A stretch of DNA of 9,790 nucleotides from Methanosarcinales archaeon. Its GTDB lineage: Archaea; Halobacteriota; Syntropharchaeia; Alkanophagales; Methanospirareceae. The position numbers and the translations under genes were made by a program. The stretch is taken from contig JAODGL010000207.1 in the NCBI GenBank assembly GCA_025464585.1, positions 1 through 9,790 of the forward strand. The letters are read 5' to 3'. Positions 5,821 through 9,790 of this stretch are shown here, one piece after another (the first letter of the stretch is position 1; every line of letters starts with the position of its first letter). The notes beneath the pieces are model-generated. The model had not been told where the DNA came from, ran no database searches, and saw nothing but the letters and a program-made list of their open reading frames with translations.

Positions 5821-6225
5821 TTATCCTGCAATAACTTTTACATATACTTCTCTCCTTCTGGGACCGTCACACTCAACGAAGAAGATACTCTGCCAGGTGC
5901 CCAGAGTCAAACCACCCTTTTCTATTGGAATTGTTACACTTGAGCCGAGCACAACAGACCTGAGATGAGCGTGTGCATTGTTGTCTATTCTATCATGCAG
6001 GTACCCCTTCCCCTTTGGGATTAACTCATTCAGAAGCGCCAAGATATCACTTTTCAGCCCGGTTTCGTTCTCATTTATTATGATTCCCGTGGTAGTATGT
6101 CGTGTAAAAATCACACATATTCCGGAATCAACATCGCCGCTTTTGCTTCTAACGACCTCTTTTACCTTCCCTGTAATATCAATAAGTTCGGTGTTTTCCC
6201 GCGTCCTTATTTCTATTCTTTCCAT
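5821..6225 (-). CDS. YjbQ/UPF0047 family protein
   Basis: Protein of 134 residues with the complete family signature: RHTTTGIIINENE (42-54, His43), NNAHAHLRSVVLG (82-94, His85 and His87), and LGTWQSIFFVECDGPRRREV (108-127). These residues form a metal/phosphate-binding pocket in solved relatives. Bacterial YjbQ has weak thiamine-phosphate synthase activity, but the true role is unsettled. The ATG at 6225 has only a weak GGGGA site about 10 nt upstream. The gene follows the leuD/hacB-like gene by 25 nt and is likely the last protein gene of that unit, ending 13 nt before a tRNA. Family assignment is certain; function is not. Confidence 0.9.
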   Translation of the reverse strand: MERIEIRTRENTELIDITGKVKEVVRSKSGDVDSGICVIFTRHTTTGIIINENETGLKSDILALLNELIPKGKGYLHDRIDNNAHAHLRSVVLGSSVTIPIEKGGLTLGTWQSIFFVECDGPRRREVYVKVIAG

Positions 6226-6250
6226 GTTAATTATTTTATCCCCGAGTAAT

Positions 6251-6724
6251 TCACCTCTGCTTCTTAATATAATTAATCAACCCTCCGCTATCTAATAGCT
6301 TCTGCATAAATTCCGGTAAGGGTTTGAACCGGTATTCCTCCTTCTTTGTATTATTTCTTATCATCCCCGCTTCAAAATTTATTTCTATTTCATCTCCTTC
6401 TTCTATCCTGTCGAAGACGTCAGCTTCGACCAGAGGCAGCCCGATATTAATAGAATTCCTGAAGAAGATTCGTGCAAAACTACGTGCAATCACGCACCTT
6501 ATACCAGCACCGAGTAATGCGCGAGGTGCATGCTCACGTGAACTGCCGCAGCCGAAATTCTCGCCTGCCACGATGACATCGCCTTCCTTCACTTCTTTTG
6601 GGAATTCAGGTCGCACTTTGGCGAAAGCATGAGCTGCAAGTTTCTTCGCATCCCCGGTCGTCAGATATTCCGCAGGGATTATCTGGTCCGTATCTACATT
6701 GTGTTCAAACTTCCAGATTCTCAT
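6251..6724 (-). CDS. leuD: Aconitase-family small subunit (3-isopropylmalate/homoaconitate dehydratase, LeuD/HacB type)
   Basis: Swivelling domain that closes over the iron-sulfur subunit in the isomerisation of isopropylmalate (leucine synthesis) or in the homoaconitase steps of coenzyme B synthesis. DTDQIIPAEYLTT (11-23) and GENFGCGSSREHAPRALLGAG (54-74) are the family signatures, and the 157-residue length is normal. Substrate choice in this family depends on the loop after Tyr-Leu: methanogen homoaconitase has YLRT, and isopropylmalate isomerases have other residues. Here it is YLTT, which does not settle the matter. AGGAGG at 6733-6738 overlaps the stop of the upstream membrane-protein gene and sits 8 nt before the ATG. 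The partner large subunit is 1.2 kb upstream, with two envelope genes in between. Confidence 0.9.
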   Translation of the reverse strand: MRIWKFEHNVDTDQIIPAEYLTTGDAKKLAAHAFAKVRPEFPKEVKEGDVIVAGENFGCGSSREHAPRALLGAGIRCVIARSFARIFFRNSINIGLPLVEADVFDRIEEGDEIEINFEAGMIRNNTKKEEYRFKPLPEFMQKLLDSGGLINYIKKQR

Positions 6725-6735
6725 TTAATTGCCTC

Positions 6736-7326
6736 CTATAAGAGCCTTTTCTGATAAACCCTTGCGAAGACACCAAGAGCCGCAGCAAGCACCGCTATTA
6801 CGAATCCCGGCTGCATGAATTCCATGAAGACGGGGATGGTAAGACGCAAGCCATCTAACCCTGCTGCGACCTCGCCTTTACCAAAGAGATGATAAGGAAG
6901 CTCACTTTGTAGCTGGCTATCACCAATTAAAGAACTGAAAAATCCAGGTAACTGATTCACAAGCGCGATGAGGATGAACAGCAGAAGAACAAACGCTACA
7001 ACAAGCCATAACAGCTTCCTTGCGCTGAAATGCACAAATAGTTTCGCAATCGCAGCACGACGTTCCGAAATAGATAGCACCGAGCCTACAAGAAGGAGCA
7101 CGCCGAGATATACAGCGCCAAGCTTGAGACCAAGACAGAGCCACCGGAAGAGTGGTGAGCTTATCGCCTCCTTGCCGAAAAAACTTAACTCTACGCCAAA
7201 CGGCGAGACCGCCATGATTACCGCATCCATGCCGAGCGTAAGCCGCCACCATATCCCCATAAATGGTAGTGCAATTGTAAGCACACCTGCGATGACACCA
7301 AGCCAGTTTATTCTACGCCAGACCAT
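6736..7326 (-). CDS. Polytopic membrane protein of unknown function
   Basis: Protein of 196 residues with about four predicted membrane helices: residues 7-30 (NWLGVIAGVLTIALPF), about 62-85 (WLCLGLKLGAVYLGVLLLVG), 105-127 (LLWLVVAFVLLLFILIALV) and about 165-190 (ending VIAVLAAALGVFARV). An outward- or inward-facing loop of about 35 residues (128-163) lies before the last helix. I do not recognise a family. I chose the ATG at 7326, not the TTG at 7329, because it overlaps the upstream stop by one base (TGATG) and a GGAGGAGGTG ribosome site lies 8-9 nt upstream. This coupling ties it to the LEA14-like extracytoplasmic protein, so the two probably work together at the membrane. The leuD-like start follows by 11 nt. 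Confidence 0.75.
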   Translation of the reverse strand: MVWRRINWLGVIAGVLTIALPFMGIWWRLTLGMDAVIMAVSPFGVELSFFGKEAISSPLFRWLCLGLKLGAVYLGVLLLVGSVLSISERRAAIAKLFVHFSARKLLWLVVAFVLLLFILIALVNQLPGFFSSLIGDSQLQSELPYHLFGKGEVAAGLDGLRLTIPVFMEFMQPGFVIAVLAAALGVFARVYQKRLL

Positions 7327-7844
7327 CAACCAACACCTCCTCCTGATTCTTCCAGTTCCACTTCTATCCCGCTGATGTTTAATTTCATCTTCATGTTGCG
7401 AATATTTGTTATCGGCATTTCTCCGGACAACTGAGCGGGGAATTCCACATCAGCAAGCGACCCTTCTAACTTTATCCTCTTTGACCCTTTCGCAGGTATC
7501 TCTACCGCGCTCGGTAAGCTTATGCTCACGGCGTTACCATCCAAAAGGACTTCAGCCGACATCTCTTTTATTGTTATTGGCACATTCAGCGGGCAGTGAA
7601 GCACCGCTTCGAAAATAAGCTTGCTTCTGTCTTCAGAAATCTTTAAATCCACATCTTCTAAAAGCTCTGGTTCAGCCCCGGGCTCAAAAGGCAATAGTTC
7701 CTCTGCTTTTTTTAGCGGGTTTTCTTCCCCGAAGATTGTTCCTTTTACGTTCCAGTCCTGTCCCGCAAATGCTGCTACGACACATGTGATGAGCAAAATC
7801 GTCGGAATCACGGGCAAGACAGCCATTATGACCTTTTCATTCAT
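7326..7844 (-). CDS. LEA14/WHy-like beta-sandwich envelope protein with N-terminal membrane anchor
   Basis: Protein of 172 residues. Residues 7-28 (MAVLPVIPTILLITCVVAAFAG) form a signal peptide or membrane anchor. The rest appears extracytoplasmic and beta-rich. LKISEDRSKLIFEAVLHCPLNVPITIKEMSAEVLLDG (67-103) followed by EIPAKGSKRIKLEG (115-128) resembles the LEA14/water-stress-and-hypersensitive fold found in archaeal envelope proteins, including the NVPI-type turn. The C-terminus is acidic then glycine-rich (ELEESGGGVG), and the codons of that glycine run form the ribosome site of the next gene. A TATA box lies 26-27 nt before the ATG, so the mRNA is probably leaderless. Fold assignment is by pattern only and moderate; function unknown. 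Confidence 0.65.
   Translation of the reverse strand: MNEKVIMAVLPVIPTILLITCVVAAFAGQDWNVKGTIFGEENPLKKAEELLPFEPGAEPELLEDVDLKISEDRSKLIFEAVLHCPLNVPITIKEMSAEVLLDGNAVSISLPSAVEIPAKGSKRIKLEGSLADVEFPAQLSGEMPITNIRNMKMKLNISGIEVELEESGGGVG
7335..7344 (-). promoter_or_regulatory. Strong ribosome binding site inside the upstream gene
   Basis: GGAGGAGGTG on the minus strand lies 8-9 nt before the ATG at 7326 and is formed by the glycine codons ending the LEA14-like protein. It decides the ATG start of the membrane protein over the overlapping TTG at 7329. Confidence 0.7.
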
Positions 7845-7866
7845 GTTTTTGGCATAATGTTTATAC

Positions 7867-7874
7867 TATTTAAA
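7867..7874 (-). promoter_or_regulatory. TATA box for the LEA14-like gene (leaderless)
   Basis: TTTAAATA preceded by AAAAAG on the minus strand fits a BRE/TATA pair. Its centre is 26-27 nt upstream of the ATG at 7844, the distance at which archaeal transcription starts, and there is no Shine-Dalgarno site. The downstream genes up to yjbQ may therefore be transcribed separately from leuC. Confidence 0.55.
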
Positions 7875-7920
7875 ACTTTTTGGTTTCTTACATTTTTCAA
7901 TTATCAATTAATCTCATTTC

Positions 7921-9198
7921 TCATCTCAACAGTTCCATCGGGTCGGTTATCCTCCCTTCAAGTGCCGAAGCAGCAACTACTGCGGGATTCGCCAGATAAA
8001 CCTCCGAATCCTTATGCCCCATCCGTCCAATAAAGTTTCGGTTCGTTGTACTTACGCATCTTTCTCCACTGGCAAGAACGCCCATATACCCGCCCAGACA
8101 TGCGCCACAGGTAGGACCGCAGACAAAAGCTCCTGCCGTGAGAAAGATTTGGATTAAACCTTCTTCGAGAGCCTGCTCAAACACGCTCTTACTTGCGGGA
8201 ACTACAATCATTCTCACTTCTCGACTAACCTGTTTACCCCTCAATATCTCTGCGGCAATTCTTAAATCCTCGATTCTACCGTTTGTGCAAGACCCCAAAT
8301 ACGCCTGGTCAATAGGAACGTCCAATTCACTTGCAGGCGCGGTATTATCAGGAGAGAAAGGTTTTGCCACCGTTGGAACCATATCCAATGCATCATACTC
8401 AAATACTTCCTCATACTCGCTTTCTTTACCATCGGCATAAACTGGTCTATATTCTCCCCTCACCCTACCCCGCAGAAACTCGAAGACCTTCTCGTCCGGA
8501 GGGACAATCCCCGCCTTTGCGCCTGCTTCCACTGCCATGTTCGAGATTGTTATCCTGTCCGAAAGGCACAAATTTTTTATCGCGGTGCCGTAAAACTCCT
8601 GTGATTTGTAGAGCGAACCCGAAACGCCTATGTCACCGATGATATGCAATATTATGTCCTTCCCCATTACATATCGCCTCAGCTCGCCATCAATCACAAA
8701 CTTCTGTGTCGCTGGGACTTTAAACCACAATCTTCCCGTAGCCATTGCCGCGGCAGCTTCTGTCGAGCCTATCCCGGTGGAAAAAGCACCTAAGGCACCG
8801 TAAGAGCAAGTGTGTGAATCCGCACCTATTATCAGCCGCCCCGGTGCAGCAAATCCTTCTTCTATCATTACCTGATGGCATATCCCGCTTCCTTCTTTCC
8901 CCACTTCATAATAATTCTCTATCTTATACCTTCGAGCATAGTCCCGCAGTGCTTTCGCCTGCTCCGCAGAATCGACATCTTTGTTTGGCACATAATGGTC
9001 TTGTATCACTACCACCTTTCCCTTTCTCATCCCTTCCCCCCGTTTGCGTCCAAACTCCTCAAATACTTCAAATGCCGGCACGCCCGTTACATCATTCACC
9101 ATTATGTAATCTACTTCGCATTCTACAATCTCACCTGCCTCTACTATTTTCTCTTTTCCTGCTTTTTCACTCAGTATTTTTTCTGCTATGGTTGGCAT
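7921..9198 (-). CDS. leuC: Aconitase-family large subunit (3-isopropylmalate/homoaconitate dehydratase, LeuC/HacA type)
   Basis: Iron-sulfur subunit of a two-subunit dehydratase, 425 residues, the typical length of the archaeal form. It carries the substrate-site QDHYVPNKD (66-74), IIGADSHTCSYGALGAFSTG (123-142), and the three cluster ligands Cys304 (LGSCTNGR), Cys364 and Cys367 (CGPTCGACLGG). The terminal NRNFIGRMGHKDSEVYLANP (386-405) is also characteristic. The closest relatives act on isopropylmalate, homoaconitate/homocitrate or, in some clades, other tricarboxylates; sequence by eye does not separate them. The small subunit (6251-6724) is not adjacent, being separated by two membrane-linked genes. 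The ATG at 9198 has no ribosome site; a 15-bp inverted repeat lies 12-44 nt upstream. Confidence 0.92.
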   Translation of the reverse strand: MPTIAEKILSEKAGKEKIVEAGEIVECEVDYIMVNDVTGVPAFEVFEEFGRKRGEGMRKGKVVVIQDHYVPNKDVDSAEQAKALRDYARRYKIENYYEVGKEGSGICHQVMIEEGFAAPGRLIIGADSHTCSYGALGAFSTGIGSTEAAAAMATGRLWFKVPATQKFVIDGELRRYVMGKDIILHIIGDIGVSGSLYKSQEFYGTAIKNLCLSDRITISNMAVEAGAKAGIVPPDEKVFEFLRGRVRGEYRPVYADGKESEYEEVFEYDALDMVPTVAKPFSPDNTAPASELDVPIDQAYLGSCTNGRIEDLRIAAEILRGKQVSREVRMIVVPASKSVFEQALEEGLIQIFLTAGAFVCGPTCGACLGGYMGVLASGERCVSTTNRNFIGRMGHKDSEVYLANPAVVAASALEGRITDPMELLR

Positions 9199-9209
9199 TT
9201 TTTAAAACT

Positions 9210-9242
9210 AAATCCTTTTCTTTTAGAAAAAGAAAAGGATTT
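9210..9242. repeat. Perfect 15-bp inverted repeat upstream of leuC
   Basis: AAATCCTTTTCTTTT (9210-9224) and AAAAGAAAAGGATTT (9228-9242) are exact complements with a 3-nt loop (AGA). The centre is 28 nt from the leuC ATG, exactly where an archaeal TATA box would be, and CTAAAAG lies at that centre on the minus strand. It could be a repressor operator, a leader hairpin or a terminator of the upstream 81-residue gene. Further copies of the AAAAGAAAAG word lie nearby at 9247-9256. Confidence 0.7.
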
Positions 9243-9288
9243 TCGTAAAAGAAAAGTCATTTGAAGAATTTTCTTCCTAAGAAGAGGG

Positions 9289-9534
9289 CTACGACAATAT
9301 CTTCCCTGCTAATTCGTTCACAACCTCCAGTGGTATCTCAACTTCCCCTACCAGGACATTCATTGCAACCCATGAATTTAAAGAGGTACAAATCGTTAAT
9401 ATCTCTTGCTCATCGCGTGTCTTTTCGATTATCGCCTCGATAACCTCTTCTAAATTAGTAATCTGTATTTCATACATGGTTTCAATCACGTTAAGAAGTG
9501 CTTTTGCGCGGTCTTTCGCTTGTTCGGGATTCAT
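9289..9534 (-). CDS. Small hypothetical protein, 81 residues
   Basis: An acidic, helical protein beginning MNPEQAKDRAKALLNVIETM and ending EVVNELAGKILS. It has no signal peptide, membrane helix or cysteine motif (a single Cys), and I do not recognise a family. I chose the ATG at 9534, not the in-frame ATG at 9570, because a TATA box (9558-9565) sits 27-28 nt upstream, which puts the transcription start at the ATG itself; the longer reading would place the TATA box inside the coding region. The gene ends 90 nt before leuC on the same strand. The short charged helices suggest a protein-interaction or regulatory role, but this is only a guess. Confidence 0.6.
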   Translation of the reverse strand: MNPEQAKDRAKALLNVIETMYEIQITNLEEVIEAIIEKTRDEQEILTICTSLNSWVAMNVLVGEVEIPLEVVNELAGKILS

Positions 9535-9557
9535 ATATTTTGATGTGTGGCTTCCAG

Positions 9558-9565
9558 TATAAAAA
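9558..9565 (-). promoter_or_regulatory. TATA box for the 81-residue gene (leaderless)
   Basis: TTTTTATA on the minus strand, centred 27-28 nt before the ATG at 9534. No Shine-Dalgarno site precedes that ATG, in keeping with a leaderless mRNA. Confidence 0.55.
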
Positions 9566-9606
9566 TACAAGAAAACAAAAATAAATTATAGACACAGATT
9601 AACGCT

Positions 9607-9623
9607 CGTGGGCTCTGCCCACG
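9607..9623. repeat. Short GC-rich hairpin
   Basis: CGTGGGC (9607-9613) and GCCCACG (9617-9623) are perfect 7-bp arms around TCT. It stands out in an AT-rich gap and lies downstream (minus strand) of the gene scrap at the window edge. No T-run follows on either strand. Confidence 0.5.
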
Positions 9624-9706
9624 GTAGAGTAGGAGATTTCAAGCCCAGATTTCTCAAAAACGCATTTGATATACGCCGATTGCTGTTGTAGCTCTTCCTC
9701 TTCTCT

Positions 9707-9790
9707 TTAGAGGCTCTGAATCACCATTTCAAGATTAATCGGCAGGTTTCTACGCGTAACACGCCTGACTGCCTCCTTGTATTTCTTGAC
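9707..9790 (-). pseudogene. Possible C-terminal scrap of a group II intron reverse transcriptase/maturase
   Basis: The minus-strand frame entering from the window edge reads VKKYKEAVRRVTRRNLPINL then EMVIQSL and a TAA stop (9707-9709). The pattern K-X-R-X-LTRRN-X-P-(S/N)-(M/L)-E-X-I-X-X-L is reminiscent of the maturase part of group II intron-encoded proteins, where it would continue N-X-X-LRGW-X-NYF. Here it stops short. The reading frame reopens after the stop for 35 codons without a recognisable motif. It is cut by the window edge, so this is a tentative call. The 9571-9706 stretch holds no other gene I can support. Confidence 0.28.

Noticed and set aside
7770..7844. Lipobox in the LEA14-like protein (LITC near residue 21)
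   Set aside because: The residue before Cys is Thr rather than Gly/Ala/Ser, and the position within the hydrophobic core fits an ordinary anchor better.
8745..9248. Long plus-strand open frame opposite leuC
   Set aside because: It is antisense to a strongly supported dehydratase gene, has a low-complexity Leu/Ser/Pro-rich translation, and has no ribosome site or TATA box.
9535..9570. Longer start for the 81-residue protein
   Set aside because: It would include the TATA box in coding sequence; the ATG at 9534 is exactly at the expected transcription start.

Overview
The window looks like chromosomal DNA from a euryarchaeon, probably of a methanogen- or methanotroph-related lineage. The reasons are an archaeal/eukaryotic-type Kae1 without a fused kinase, an archaeal PIN-domain protein, a stand-alone precorrin-2 dehydrogenase overlapping glutamyl-tRNA reductase, a short-type aconitase-family pair (separate large and small subunits), TATA boxes about 27 nt upstream of several start codons (leaderless mRNAs), and GGAGG/GGTGA-type Shine-Dalgarno sites. 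The lineage is inferred from gene content and was not tested by any search.

Layout. Positions 1-199 hold no gene but an AT-rich, 7-nt-periodic repeat. A PIN-domain nuclease gene (minus strand) then faces a small PaREP1/HEPN-like gene (840-1220, plus strand). A short hydrophobic ORF (1271-1402) overlaps by ATGA an unusual endonuclease III-like gene (1399-2412). The plus strand continues with kae1 (2425-3426), a precorrin-2 dehydrogenase gene (3493-4143) and hemA (4136-5416). The last two overlap by 8 nt and form a tetrapyrrole unit feeding siroheme, cobamide, heme or F430 synthesis.

After hemA the direction reverses. On the minus strand are a decapitated Dph6-family fragment, tRNA-Arg(CCG) and tRNA-Arg(GCG). 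Further along the plus-strand coordinates, read leftwards, comes the unit leuC/hacA-like large subunit (9198-7921), LEA14-like envelope protein (7844-7326), polytopic membrane protein (7326-6736), leuD/hacB-like small subunit (6724-6251), and a YjbQ/UPF0047 protein (6225-5821) that runs almost directly into tRNA-Arg(GCG). Upstream of leuC is an 81-residue unknown protein with a clear leaderless promoter. The right end holds a small hairpin and a scrap that may come from a group II intron reverse transcriptase.

The points that most deserve a second look are the endonuclease III-like protein with two similarly spaced four-cysteine motifs, the insertion of two envelope genes between the two subunits of a dehydratase, a perfect 15-bp inverted repeat sitting where the leuC promoter should be, and the truncated Dph6 gene whose breakpoint abuts a palindrome and a hairpin next to a tRNA. 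I saw no CRISPR array, no complete insertion sequence and no clear new defence system.
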